Numbered from the stretch's first letter, positions 17,827-26,499 are shown. The stretch: DNA of 61,816 nucleotides from an uncultured bacterium (GCA_905214955.1 CAJMON010000007.1:1-61816), one strand, 5' to 3'. Translations and numbers: made by a program. The notes: a model not told the origin generated them from the sequence alone.

Positions 17827-18554
17827 GCCTCCCGCATTTCCTTTCGGATTTCCAGAAATCTGCAGAACTTTTTCACGTCCGTATTGGCAATCAGCCGCTC
17901 CGGCATATCTGCTTCTCTCAGAACTTTTTCCGCTTCCGGAAATGCTCCTACGGCTCCTGAAAAATGTGCATCTGAACCGATGGACACCGGCACTTCCAGC
18001 TTTCGGCACAGCCCCAGCATGGTCAGCATATTTTCATGGGTATTCAGCCGGTAAAATGCCGCCTTTAAGGAAGAATTGTTGACCTCCAGAAGAATATGCT
18101 GCTTTTTCGCCTGTTCCACCAGCGCTTCAAAATCCACCGGAATGTATCCATCTTCCGGATGTCCGATGATGTTCACATAAGGATTTTCCATCACTCTCAA
18201 ATAAGCGTTGGTATTTTCCTCTTTCGTTCCCGCAGGTGTGCACATGGTATGATAACTTGCAATGCACAGATCCTGTCTTTTTAAAATATCCTCTTCCAGA
18301 TCCACCGTTCCGTTAGAATCCATGATATTTAACTCCACGCCATACATCATCTGTACACCATACAGTTCCTTTGGCAGCACATGATATCCCATAAAGTGAA
18401 GCTTTGGGCTGGAATCTGGAAGTGACGGCGCATGGTCTGTAATGGCCAGAAGTTTCAGCCCCTTCCCGGCAGCTGCCTGGGCCATTTCCTGAATGGTGGA
18501 ATACGCATGGGCACTGGCAATGGTATGCGTATGAGTATCAAGTTCAAACTGCAT
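17823..18554 (-). CDS. PHP-domain phosphatase (YcdX-like)
   Basis: This 243-residue metal-dependent phosphoesterase of the PHP family has DTHTHT at residues 6-11 and AITDHAP, GVELNI, ASYHTM, GHPED, EVNNSS and GSDAH in family order, so the full trinuclear metal site appears present. YcdX-like members are phosphatases; one PHP enzyme from Eggerthella hydrolyses a ribose cyclic phosphate in phosphonate breakdown. It is last in the phnDCEE-type operon, 41 bases after the second permease gene, and has a GGGAGG site. That position suggests it releases phosphate from an imported compound or from its product. No C-P lyase genes are in view. Confidence 0.87.
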   Translation of the reverse strand: MQFELDTHTHTIASAHAYSTIQEMAQAAAGKGLKLLAITDHAPSLPDSSPKLHFMGYHVLPKELYGVQMMYGVELNIMDSNGTVDLEEDILKRQDLCIASYHTMCTPAGTKEENTNAYLRVMENPYVNIIGHPEDGYIPVDFEALVEQAKKQHILLEVNNSSLKAAFYRLNTHENMLTMLGLCRKLEVPVSIGSDAHFSGAVGAFPEAEKVLREADMPERLIANTDVKKFCRFLEIRKEMREA

Positions 18555-18594
18555 TTCAAATCCTCCCTTTCAAAGCTTCCTGTTTCATAAATTT

Positions 18595-19374
18595 TTACCG
18601 GAGTTTTTTCCGGATGTATCCTGTCAGCAGATCCAGCAGGAATACTGCCACGATGACACCAATCAGAATAATGCTTACTTTATCCCAGTTTCTTGCCTGA
18701 ATGGCAAAAATTAACGGCGCTCCGATTCCACCTGCTCCTACCAGTCCAAGCGTAGAGGCACTGCGGACTGCAATTTCAAAATGGTTCAAAGAAAGGGACG
18801 TGCAGATGGGCATCAGCTGGGGCACTCTGGCATAGAAAAAAGTCTGCCAGAATCCGGCGCCTGCTGCGTGCATGGCCTCTGCAGGCTGCTCATCCATTCC
18901 TTCCATTTCTTCTGTAAACAGTTTTCCCAGCATACCGATCTGATGGACGCCAATGGCCATAACACCTGCGAAAGGTCCCGGTCCTACCATTTTTACAAAA
19001 ATGATGGCGTATACCAGTTCCGGAAATGCACGTAAAACATTGCAGATCAGCTTTCCGATTCTCGGAACAATGGGACATCCTTTCCAGAGGTTTGCCGCTG
19101 AAATCAGCATCAGAGGCAGTGCCAGCACGGTTGCAATGGCGGTTCCCAGGAATGCAATGCCGATAGTCAGAAGCAGCAGAGAGAACACATCTTCTCCACT
19201 TCCGTCATAAAAATAACTCCATTTCGGTGCACACAGACCTTTTATTACATCCTTTGCCATGGACGGTGAAAAAGATGCCAGGCCGGAATAATCAATGCCA
19301 GCTGCGCAGTATACAATAATCCCGACCACCACAATGGTGATCAGCCATTTTTTAATCGTTCTCTGTTTTTCCAT
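18595..19374 (-). CDS. phnE: Phosphonate/phosphate-type ABC permease, PhnE family (second)
   Basis: This 259-residue inner membrane permease has a first helix near 10-28, a long extracytoplasmic segment, and a BPD_transp_1 domain (about 70-255) with FPELVYAIIFVKMVGPGPFAGVMAI and the coupling motif EAMHAAGAGFWQTFFYARVPQ. It follows a sister permease with overlapping stop and start codons (19374), so the two are made together and probably form a heterodimeric channel. The conserved LGLVGAGGIG segment near residue 213 is a PhnE feature. Transported substrate may be phosphonate, phosphite or phosphate; sequence alone does not say. Confidence 0.9.
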   Translation of the reverse strand: MEKQRTIKKWLITIVVVGIIVYCAAGIDYSGLASFSPSMAKDVIKGLCAPKWSYFYDGSGEDVFSLLLLTIGIAFLGTAIATVLALPLMLISAANLWKGCPIVPRIGKLICNVLRAFPELVYAIIFVKMVGPGPFAGVMAIGVHQIGMLGKLFTEEMEGMDEQPAEAMHAAGAGFWQTFFYARVPQLMPICTSLSLNHFEIAVRSASTLGLVGAGGIGAPLIFAIQARNWDKVSIILIGVIVAVFLLDLLTGYIRKKLR

Positions 19375-20153
19375 TATGCCAGCCTCCTGCGGATCGCTTC
19401 ACTCAGACCATCTACAATGATGACCACTATCAGGATCATCAGAATGATCACGGATACTCTGTCATAACGCAGAAGCGCCAGAGATGAGTTCAAAATAACG
19501 CCGATTCCTCCTGCTCCCACATAGCCCAGTACCGTAGATGCCCGCACATTGATTTCCAATGCATAAAAGGTATAGCTGGCGATCTGGTTTAAAATCTGGG
19601 GAAATACGGACCATACTGCGGTCTGTACTTTGTTTGCCCCGATGGATTCTGCCGCTTCAATGGGGCCATAATCAATGGTCTCAATGGTTTCATAAATCAG
19701 CTGTGACACCATTCCGAAGGTAAATACCGCAATGGTCATAACTCCGGTAAATTCTCCGATACCGATGACAGCCACCAGAAGAGCTGCTAAAAGAAGGTTT
19801 GGAATGGTACGGATCACATCCAGAAAAAAACGGATGATTCCGGTAAGAATGGAATTTTTTGTCACAACGGTAGTAGCTAGAAATGCAAAAGGCACTGCCA
19901 GGATCACACCTGCCACGGTTCCCACCACGGACATTTTGATGGTCAGGATCATGGGACCCACAATTTTCGGTATGTAAGAAAAATCAGGGTTCAGAAAACG
20001 TTTCATAAACGCGGTCATCTGATCCAGATTTCCAAAAACTTCTGCAAAATCTGCATCAGTTACATGGATGCTGGTTCCAATACAGACTGCCAGCAGGGCC
20101 ACAAGAAAGAGATGTTTATACCAGTTGAAATGAACTGTATCTTTGATTTTCAT
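19374..20153 (-). CDS. phnE: Phosphonate/phosphate-type ABC permease, PhnE family (first)
   Basis: This 259-residue permease has the same plan as its neighbour: N-terminal helix, about 45 extracytoplasmic residues, then a permease core with RTIPNLLLAALLVAVIG and the coupling motif EAAESIGANKVQTAVWSVFPQ. VLGYVGAGGIGVIL matches the sister protein. Identity between the two looks moderate, so the duplication is old. It starts 13 bases after the ATPase gene and its stop overlaps the next start. Confidence 0.9.
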   Translation of the reverse strand: MKIKDTVHFNWYKHLFLVALLAVCIGTSIHVTDADFAEVFGNLDQMTAFMKRFLNPDFSYIPKIVGPMILTIKMSVVGTVAGVILAVPFAFLATTVVTKNSILTGIIRFFLDVIRTIPNLLLAALLVAVIGIGEFTGVMTIAVFTFGMVSQLIYETIETIDYGPIEAAESIGANKVQTAVWSVFPQILNQIASYTFYALEINVRASTVLGYVGAGGIGVILNSSLALLRYDRVSVIILMILIVVIIVDGLSEAIRRRLA

Positions 20154-20166
20154 TGTGTTCCCCTTT

Positions 20167-20907
20167 TTAAATCACTTTTCCGTAAATTTCTATCAGTTTC
20201 TGATCAGTCAGTTCTTCCGGTGTCCCGTCAAATACCATTTTTCCGGCTTTCAGGGCGATGATTCTGGTCGAAAAGGTTCTTGCCAGCTCCACGGAATGAA
20301 TGTTTACGATCACGGTCTTGCCCATGCCTTTGTTGATGTTCTGCAGATCCTTCATGATCTTCTGGGTGGTCACCGGATCCAGGGACGCTACCGGCTCATC
20401 TGCCAGAATGATGTCTGCCTGCTGTACCAGGGTTCTTGCGATGGAAACTCTCTGCTGCTGTCCTCCGGAAAGCTCGTCACACCGGGTATGAAGTTTGTCC
20501 AGTAATCCGACTCTCTCCAGGGCATCCGTTGTCCGCTCATAATCTTCTTTGGAAAAAAGTCCCAGAATGCTTTTCCATGTGGAATAATAGCCAAGACGGC
20601 CGGAAAGAACGTTTTTCTGAACAGTGCTGCGCTTTACCAGATTGAAATTCTGTGAAATGAGTCCGATTTTCCGCCGGATCTGGCGGAGTTCCTTTTTGCC
20701 TGCCTTTGTCACAGACACTCCATTGATGGTGATTTCGCCCTCTGACACATCATTTAGACGATTAATGGAACGAAGCAGGGTACTTTTCCCTGCTCCGCTC
20801 AATCCGATGATGGAAACAAACTCTCCATCCTCAATCGTCAGGTTGATATGGTCCAGACCTTTTACACCATTTCCGTATGTTTTCGAAACATTATCAAAAA
20901 TGATCAT
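20167..20907 (-). CDS. phnC: Phosphonate/phosphate-type ABC ATPase, PhnC family
   Basis: This 246-residue ATPase has Walker A GLSGAGKST, Q-loop, signature LSGGQQQRVSIAR and Walker B IILADEPVASLDP, with the PhnC-typical NRLNDVSEGEITING after Walker A and a VNIHSVELA H-loop. It should drive the two PhnE-type permeases. It is 24 bases downstream of the binding-protein gene on the minus strand. Confidence 0.92.
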   Translation of the reverse strand: MIIFDNVSKTYGNGVKGLDHINLTIEDGEFVSIIGLSGAGKSTLLRSINRLNDVSEGEITINGVSVTKAGKKELRQIRRKIGLISQNFNLVKRSTVQKNVLSGRLGYYSTWKSILGLFSKEDYERTTDALERVGLLDKLHTRCDELSGGQQQRVSIARTLVQQADIILADEPVASLDPVTTQKIMKDLQNINKGMGKTVIVNIHSVELARTFSTRIIALKAGKMVFDGTPEELTDQKLIEIYGKVI

Positions 20908-20931
20908 TGGTTTTCCTTCCTGACCTGTATG

Positions 20932-21834
20932 TTATTCAGCAGCCTTATCGGTATATTCCTCAATGGTATCATAAGCAGCCTCATCTGCCTCGCCGTATCC
21001 GGTGTGTCCCCACAGAGACATGGCATCTTTTCCCTCTTCATCATCTGCCATATTCAGGAATACTTCTTTGATCTTGTCTTTCAGCTCATCATCCATGGAC
21101 GGCTGTACAGCGATGGCATCGTTGGGGATGTCACCTTCTGTCAGGTACAGAACTTTCAGATCTTTGAACAGATCGTAATCAGAAAACTTGGAAGCAAATA
21201 CGTATCTTGCTCCCTGGAATACAAAGCAGGCATCCTGCTGGCCGTTTAATACGGCGGTAATTTCGCTTGGGATATCATTTACAGTGGTCAGAGTGCAGTC
21301 TGTCAGCGGATCGATGCCCAGATCTTTCATCTCTGCTACCGGATAAATGTAACCGCTTGCGGAGTTGGGGCTTAAGGTTGCGATCTTTTTACCCTTTAAG
21401 TCTTCCAGGCTTTCCATGTCGCTGTCAGCTTTTACCAGAACTTCACCTTTGAACGTGGAAGTATAGGTATCTTCCAGCGGCTGCTCGGTATCTTCATCAT
21501 AAGCAACCAGCTGGGAGCTTAACAGAGCCTCTGCTGCGTCCAGATTTCTTGCCTGTACGTAAGCTGCGGGAGGCATAATTCCAAGATCAACCTTTCCAGA
21601 AGCCATGGCTTCAACAATCGTAGAGTAATCGGTTGCCAGAGTTACTTCAACATCCATCCCCAGTTTCTCAGACAGATAGTCTGCGAAAGGACCGGTCTTG
21701 GCTTCCATTGAGCCATCATTGTTGGTTGGTACGAACTGTACATTCAGGGTATCGCCATCCGCACAGACGGACATTGCGCTTCCTGCCATCAGAGCGGCAG
21801 CAGCCAGTACACATGCAAAACTTTTCTTGAACAT
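20932..21834 (-). CDS. phnD: Phosphonate/phosphate-type ABC substrate-binding protein, PhnD family
   Basis: This 300-residue secreted binding protein has a signal peptide (about 1-25, ending MSVCADG). The only cysteine there is preceded by MSV, a poor lipobox. The ligand-loop segments FVPTNNDGSMEAKTGPFADYL and SPNSASGYIYPVAEM are typical of PhnD/PtxB/HtxB-like proteins, whose serines and threonines bind the tetrahedral oxyanion. Phosphonate, phosphite or phosphate are all possible. The ATG follows AAAGGAG. It heads the five-gene operon phnD-C-E-E-PHP, behind a promoter with a CRP-like site. Confidence 0.9.
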   Translation of the reverse strand: MFKKSFACVLAAAALMAGSAMSVCADGDTLNVQFVPTNNDGSMEAKTGPFADYLSEKLGMDVEVTLATDYSTIVEAMASGKVDLGIMPPAAYVQARNLDAAEALLSSQLVAYDEDTEQPLEDTYTSTFKGEVLVKADSDMESLEDLKGKKIATLSPNSASGYIYPVAEMKDLGIDPLTDCTLTTVNDIPSEITAVLNGQQDACFVFQGARYVFASKFSDYDLFKDLKVLYLTEGDIPNDAIAVQPSMDDELKDKIKEVFLNMADDEEGKDAMSLWGHTGYGEADEAAYDTIEEYTDKAAE

Positions 21835-21933
21835 AAGGGTCTCCTTTCACCTTTTCACCGTAAAGCGGCCATTTTACGCCTGCTTTGCTGTTTTTCTGTG
21901 AATTTCTTAAGTGGATTTTTATGATACAAGAAG

Positions 21934-21976
21934 ACTATAACTTTTCCGAAAACAGAAAGATATGACACAGGTCACA
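21934..21976 (-). promoter_or_regulatory. Promoter of the phn operon with CRP-like site
   Basis: On the minus strand TGTGACCTGTGTCATA (21976-21961) matches TGTGA-N6-TCACA at all but one position. A -10 TATAGT lies at 21939-21934. With transcription starting about seven bases after the -10, the site is centred close to -41.5, the class II activator position. No good -35 element is present, as expected for an activated promoter. The regulator is not known; the nearby Crp/Fnr-type gene is a candidate. Confidence 0.5.
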
Positions 21977-22152
21977 TTTTACGGGATCTGGAAGAAGATT
22001 TTACATAGATTTTGCAGACTATTATACTTCTAAGGCTTTCATTCATGTTGGAATATCTTGGCGCATCCGGATCTGCTGCAAGCTTTCTTTTTCACACACG
22101 AAAAAAGCACCATCCCCGGAGCTCCTATGGCTTCAAAAACGGTACTTTCAAG

Positions 22153-22225
22153 TGCGCCTTCAGGGGCTCGAACCCTGGACACCCTGATTAAGAGTCAGGT
22201 GCTCTACCAACTGAGCTAAAAGCGC
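22153..22225 (-). tRNA. tRNA-Lys (CTT anticodon)
   Basis: A 73-base cloverleaf reads on the minus strand: acceptor GCGCTTT with AAGGCGC, D arm GCTC/GAGC, anticodon arm CCTGA/TCAGG with loop CTCTTAA (anticodon CTT), T arm CAGGG-TTCGAGC-CCCTG, discriminator A. CCA is not encoded. It is a single isolated tRNA with its own promoter at 22279-22307. Confidence 0.95.
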
Positions 22226-22278
22226 ATCTTTTCTTTTTTCGTCTTGGTCATGAGTGCCATTCCCTTGACGCAAGAGTT

Positions 22279-22307
22279 ATTATATTACATGTTTTAGAAA
22301 AATGCAA
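22279..22307 (-). promoter_or_regulatory. Promoter of tRNA-Lys
   Basis: On the minus strand TTGCAT (22307-22302) and TATAAT (22284-22279) are 17 bases apart, ending about 54 bases before the tRNA 5' end. Confidence 0.75.
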
Positions 22308-22463
22308 GCACTTTTTTTCGATTTTTGCAAAAATTTTAGGCGGCCGTTACGGCTGGGAACCACAGGTGCGAAATAATTGACTTTCATAAACAATCATTCA
22401 AACTCTACCGTTCTCACCCTCAGAAAAAAATACACCAGCCAGATTAAAGAGTTCCTGGCGCAA

Positions 22464-22486
22464 GCGGACTTTTGACCTTGGCATTA
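22464..22486 (-). repeat. Fragment F of the structured repeat
   Basis: Read on the minus strand, TGCCAAGGTCAAAAGTC matches the leading module of copies B and E (TGCCAGGGGACAAAAGTC in copy E). Nothing else of the element is recognisable. The plus-strand TTGACC inside it lies 19 bases before a TATAAT at 22497-22502 and could serve as a poor -35 for the gene at 22589. Confidence 0.5.
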
Positions 22487-22588
22487 ATTAATTTATTATA
22501 ATCTTTTTATTATCTTTTTCTAGTCCCCTTGCATCTTCATCTGCAAAACCGTATAATATCCCTATTGAAGAAAGTGGAGGATTCTCTT

Positions 22589-23791
22589 ATGGAAGAGCGT
22601 AATCAGCCGTCTCCTGAAAAGAGACATCATTTTGAACCAAACGACAAATATTTTACGATTTCTGTTTATGCAATCGCTGTGATTGCTATTGGTGCCGTGA
22701 TCATCCGGGCGATTTTCTCATTTGAAAGCCTGGTTGGCGGCATCCGTTCTGCATTCAACGTATTGATGCCCTTTGTCATCGGTGCGCTGCTGGCATTTAT
22801 CCTGAATCCGGCTGTGCGCAAAGTGATGCAATTTCTTGAAAAAGTATGTCATGTCCGCAGCTTGAAGCTTCGGAAGCTCCTGGCCATTGCCATCACGTAC
22901 ATCATCTTTCTGGGATTTATCACCGTTACCATCTTCGGTATTGTTCCCCAGGTGGCCAACAGCATCATCGAGCTGATCAATAACATACCAGCTTCCATCA
23001 ATTACATTTACGATCTGCTGGATATTTTGAAAGAACATTTTCCAAGCCTGGACATTGCCGGTCTGGAAAAAGCCACCAACGACACCATTCCGACTCTGTT
23101 GAATACGCTGAAGGATTTTGCTACCAATCTCATCCCGGCGATTTACACGATTTCCATGTACATCGTAAACTGGATCGTAGATATTGTGATTGCCATCATC
23201 GTATCTGTTTACATGCTGTCTGACAAAAAGCAGCTGCGCAATTCCTGCAAAGCCATGGTCTATGCCTTTGTTCCTCAGAAATGGGTTCAGATTCTGGTAG
23301 AGGTTCTTCAAGAATGCAACAACCTGTTCAGCAGCTTTGTCATTGGAAAAGCCATTGACTCCCTGATCATCGGAATTCTCTGTTTCATCCTTATGAATAT
23401 TTTCCGCCTGCCCTATGCAGTTCTGATCAGTGTCATCGTAGGCATCACCAACATGATCCCTTACTTCGGCCCCTTTATCGGTGCCATTCCCGGTATTTTG
23501 ATTCTGCTTATCGTAAGCCCCATCAAAGCACTGGTATTCCTGATTTTGATTCTGTGCCTGCAGCAGTTTGACGGACTGATCCTCGGACCAAAGATCCTTG
23601 GAAATTCCACTGGCCTGCGACCGCTGTGGATCATCATTGCCATTACCGTAGGCGGCACTGTCGGCGGAGTGCTTGGCATGTTCTTAGGCGTTCCCATTGT
23701 GGCGTTCCTGCGTTACCTCATGAACCGCCTGATTCAGCACCGCCTCCGCAAAAAGAATTACAAAGACGCAGAAAGCCTGACACTGGAGTAA
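22589..23791 (+). CDS. AI-2E family transporter (TqsA/YhhT-type permease)
   Basis: This 400-residue membrane protein has paired helices at the N-terminus (about 25-100), a central amphipathic region (about 130-190, QVANSIIELINNIPASINYIYDLL) and a C-terminal bundle. The family core is seen in SFVIGKAIDSLIIGILCFI, TNMIPYFGPFIGAIPG and the QQFDGLILGPKILGNSTGLRPLW block. Characterised members export small molecules or act as antiporters; a role with autoinducer-2 cannot be assumed. The ATG at 22589 follows GTGGAGG; the reading from 22529 has no ribosome site. The stop codon lies in the loop of its own terminator hairpin. Confidence 0.9.
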   Translation: MEERNQPSPEKRHHFEPNDKYFTISVYAIAVIAIGAVIIRAIFSFESLVGGIRSAFNVLMPFVIGALLAFILNPAVRKVMQFLEKVCHVRSLKLRKLLAIAITYIIFLGFITVTIFGIVPQVANSIIELINNIPASINYIYDLLDILKEHFPSLDIAGLEKATNDTIPTLLNTLKDFATNLIPAIYTISMYIVNWIVDIVIAIIVSVYMLSDKKQLRNSCKAMVYAFVPQKWVQILVEVLQECNNLFSSFVIGKAIDSLIIGILCFILMNIFRLPYAVLISVIVGITNMIPYFGPFIGAIPGILILLIVSPIKALVFLILILCLQQFDGLILGPKILGNSTGLRPLWIIIAITVGGTVGGVLGMFLGVPIVAFLRYLMNRLIQHRLRKKNYKDAESLTLE

Positions 23792-23819
23792 CCACTCTCC
23801 GGCGTCAGGCCGTTTTTTT
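23776..23819 (+). terminator. Terminator overlapping the end of the AI-2E family gene
   Basis: Arms CCTGACACTGGAG (23776-23788) and CTCCGGCGTCAGG (23797-23809) pair with few mismatches, and a T7 run follows after two bases. The last codons form the 5' arm and the stop TAA is in the loop. Confidence 0.88.
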
Positions 23820-24023
23820 ATTCTTTTCTGTTTAAAATACTGCATACTTCAAAAAAACATCTGCGGATTTTTAAGATCTTCCGGTTCAGGCGGGTGCATT
23901 CATAAACCCGGCAGCCCATCCAGTCCCAAAAGCCATGGCGTCTCCTCATACCCATCCCACATTTTTACAGCTGTTTCTACCTATTATATTATTCAGGCTG
24001 CAAAAAATATGAACCGGGCACAC

Positions 24024-24677
24024 CTATCTGGAAATAATCATCTTGCAGATGGGATTTCCCTTGGATGAAAATTTTTCTTCGTATTCAGTCATGATGTTTC
24101 CCTGCATCAGGCGTTCATCATGGTGCAGATCAAAAGTATACTCCTCCAGAGTCCATCCTGCTTCTTTGACTTCTTCTAGTGAAAATTCAAACAGCGCACG
24201 ATTATCTGTCTTAAACTCAATCTTTCCGTCCGCAGCCAGAATCTCATCATAACGCTTTAAGAACTGTCTGGAAGTCAGGCGGCGTTTCGCATGGCGGTCC
24301 TTTGGCCAGGGATCAGAGAAATTCAGATAAATGCCTTTCACTTCCCCCTTTCCAAAAATTTTCGGCAAATCCTCTGCATCAATGCACATATAACACAGGT
24401 TCGGCATGGAGGTTCCCTCTGCCTCCAGTGCTTCTCTTTTCTGCAGGGCACGGAACAGCACACTGGAATACCGCTCAATTCCTGCATAATTATTTTCCGG
24501 ATGGGCCAGAGCCAGATCCGTTAAAAATCTGCCTTTTCCCATTCCCACTTCAATATAAACAGAATGGTCATTTCCAAAGATTTCTTTCCAGTTTCCCCGG
24601 CATTTTTCCGGTTCCTGAACAACAAAGGAGCTTGCCGCAACGGCCTCTCTTGCTCCCGGTACATTTTTCAAACGCAT
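24024..24677 (-). CDS. trmB: tRNA (guanine-N7-)-methyltransferase
   Basis: This 217-residue SAM-dependent enzyme makes 7-methylguanosine at position 46 of tRNAs. Visible landmarks are the SAM loop VYIEVGMGKGRFLTDLA, the GIERYSSVLFRALQK segment, and the family signature FSDPWPKDRHAKRRLTSRQFL with DNRALFEFS further on. The ATG at 24677 lies eight bases after GGAGG; the TTG at 24692 is inside the ribosome site and is rejected. It stands alone, divergent from the V-ATPase operon. Confidence 0.95.
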   Translation of the reverse strand: MRLKNVPGAREAVAASSFVVQEPEKCRGNWKEIFGNDHSVYIEVGMGKGRFLTDLALAHPENNYAGIERYSSVLFRALQKREALEAEGTSMPNLCYMCIDAEDLPKIFGKGEVKGIYLNFSDPWPKDRHAKRRLTSRQFLKRYDEILAADGKIEFKTDNRALFEFSLEEVKEAGWTLEEYTFDLHHDERLMQGNIMTEYEEKFSSKGNPICKMIISR

Positions 24678-24905
24678 CGTTTTTTCCTCCAAAATTCACT
24701 CTAGATTTCTATACAGGTTTCTCTCTTCATTCAGGCTTCCACTGCCTTTTTCTCTTTGAAAACGTATGGCAAACAGCTGAAGGAAGCCCCTTTTCTCCGC
24801 GTAAATCGGAACTATTTTAACATACTCTTGTCATTTTTACAAAATCAAAACGCTAATTTTTTGCTAATTTGTGAATTTCCCTATGGATTTTTCCGTAAAA
24901 AAGAG

Positions 24906-25102
24906 TATGATAAATCCGTAACGAACCAGACCCCCTCCAAATGGCACTCTGACAAAGAGCATTCCCTTGCTCCGTAATGTTATTTGCTCTACTCTTTAGA
25001 GCGAATGCCTCTTAATATGGAGGGTTCTCTTTTCCTTACTGTGAAAGTCTGAGATGACAGACTGGAACATATGAGTAAACAGGGCAGTATCCCGTTTTAC
25101 TC
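24906..25102 (+). promoter_or_regulatory. Structured leader upstream of the V-ATPase operon (possible riboswitch)
   Basis: After a possible -10 TATGAT at 24906-24911, arms CCCTCCA (24933-24939) and TGGAGGG (25018-25024) can close a multi-branched domain. Inside are AATG..CTCT pairing with AGAG.CATT (24940-24963) and GCTCTA pairing with TAGAGC (24986-25002). A T-rich stretch follows, then hairpins AGTCTG/CAGACT (25046-25063) and one at 25073-25102. The design resembles a cis-regulatory RNA. Ion-sensing RNAs are known upstream of sodium pumps and V-ATPases, but I cannot match this to a consensus by eye. Confidence 0.4.
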
Positions 25103-25139
25103 CACACATGATTAATTTGACAGATAGGAGGATGGCATA

Positions 25140-25451
25140 ATGGAAGAGATTGTGAAACGTTTGTCGGAAATTGAAACCGAAGCAGTCCGTATTATGGATG
25201 ATTCCGCAGTCCAGAAAAAAGAAATGGACGCCGAATCGGAAAAACGGCTTCGCAAATACGATGAAGAAAGCAATGCAAAAACTGCCGCCGAGCTGGCAAA
25301 ACTGAGGACTTCCCTGGAGAACCGTATGGCCGAAGAGCTAAAAAAACTCCGTCAGGAAACCGAGCGCATGATTCAGTCCATTGAGGCCGATTATGCAGCC
25401 AATCATGGAATGCTGGCCAGTCAGGTACTTCATAAAATGATCGAGGGCTAA
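25140..25451 (+). CDS. V-type ATPase peripheral stalk subunit (G/H type)
   Basis: This 103-residue, almost entirely helical, charged protein has heptad-like repeats (EAVRIMDDSAVQKKEMDAESEKRLRKYD) and no membrane segment. Such proteins pair with subunit E to form the peripheral stalk that holds the catalytic head still. It is the first gene of the operon, five bases before the subunit C gene. The ATG follows AGGAGG. Sequence alone would not identify it; the position does. Confidence 0.75.
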   Translation: MEEIVKRLSEIETEAVRIMDDSAVQKKEMDAESEKRLRKYDEESNAKTAAELAKLRTSLENRMAEELKKLRQETERMIQSIEADYAANHGMLASQVLHKMIEG

Positions 25452-25456
25452 AGGCT

Positions 25457-26491
25457 ATGGGTGAACTGTTGACTTACAGTGGGACAACCACAAAAATCAG
25501 AGCCATGAAAAGCCGTCTGCTGACAGACAATGACTACCGCAATATGGCAGGTATGACTTCTGTTTCTGACGCTTTGGTGTATCTGAAAAAGACCCCTGGA
25601 TATGGCCACCTGCTTGCCGATCAGGATGAAACCGCTCTCCATCGAAATGAGATTGAGACACTCCTGATCCGATCAGTATACCGGGATTACCAGAAGCTTT
25701 ACCGCTTCTCTTCCACTTACCAGCGGAAATTCCTGGATGCTTATTTCGGCAGATACGAGACCGCCATGTTAAAAGACTGTATGCGTCTGGTATTTGACCA
25801 TCAGGAAGCGACCTTTTACACCGGCTCCTTCCGTGAGTTTTTTGATAAGCATTCCGATATTGATCTGGAAAAGCTTTCCGGAAGCCACACCATCGGGGAA
25901 CTTGTAGAAAACCTGAAGGGCACCATGTATTATGACTGCCTGCACCGGCTTTCTGACAAACCCTCCGCAACCTTATGGGATTATGGAATGACACTGGATC
26001 TGTTCTATTTTACCTGGCTGTGGAACCAGAGGGAATCTGTATTAAAAGACAAAGATTCCCAGCGCATTTTTATGGATGCTTACGGAGTTAAGATCGACCT
26101 GCTGAATCTCCAGTGGATCTGCCGCTCCAAAAAATATTTTCATATGACGGCTGCTCAGATTTATGCCATGATCATTCCGGTTCAGTACCATCTGAAAAAA
26201 GACGATATTCAGGCCCTGGCAGAATCTGAAAACATGGAAACCTTTGAACAGCTTCTCCAGAAGACCTGGTACGGCCGCCATTTTGAAAACGTTACCTCAG
26301 AAAAACTGCCTCAGGCTTATGTGCATATCCGTCACAAGATCCAGACATCCAATGCAAAAAAAGAGCCGTATTCCGCAGCGACTGTGATCTCTTATCTCTT
26401 TGAAAAAGAGCATGAGATCGACCAGGTAACCACCGTCCTTGAGGGAATCCGCTATGGACTTCCGCAGGATGAGATTTTATCATATATATAA
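25457..26491 (+). CDS. V-type ATPase subunit C (d-type, rotor socket)
   Basis: This 344-residue soluble helical protein belongs to the NtpC/AtpC family, which links the central stalk to the membrane ring. It has the three-fold internal helical repeat expected of the family, with landmarks such as IRAMKSRLLTDNDYRNMAG near the start, RNEIETLLIRSVYRDYQKLYRF, and IRHKIQTSNAKKEPYSAATVISYLFEKEHEI near the end. After it, a 244-base gap holding structured repeat C separates it from subunit I, although all genes share one strand. Confidence 0.88.
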   Translation: MGELLTYSGTTTKIRAMKSRLLTDNDYRNMAGMTSVSDALVYLKKTPGYGHLLADQDETALHRNEIETLLIRSVYRDYQKLYRFSSTYQRKFLDAYFGRYETAMLKDCMRLVFDHQEATFYTGSFREFFDKHSDIDLEKLSGSHTIGELVENLKGTMYYDCLHRLSDKPSATLWDYGMTLDLFYFTWLWNQRESVLKDKDSQRIFMDAYGVKIDLLNLQWICRSKKYFHMTAAQIYAMIIPVQYHLKKDDIQALAESENMETFEQLLQKTWYGRHFENVTSEKLPQAYVHIRHKIQTSNAKKEPYSAATVISYLFEKEHEIDQVTTVLEGIRYGLPQDEILSYI

Positions 26492-26499
26492 GTTACAGT

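Noticed and set aside
22101..22152. Terminator downstream of tRNA-Lys
   Set aside because: A minus-strand AGCCAT...ATGGTGCT pairing with a following T run can be drawn, but it needs a bulge and a large loop, so I leave it out.
23821..24023. Possible gene or structured element between the AI-2E gene and trmB
   Set aside because: I see no reading frame with a ribosome site, no strong hairpin and no repeat module there.
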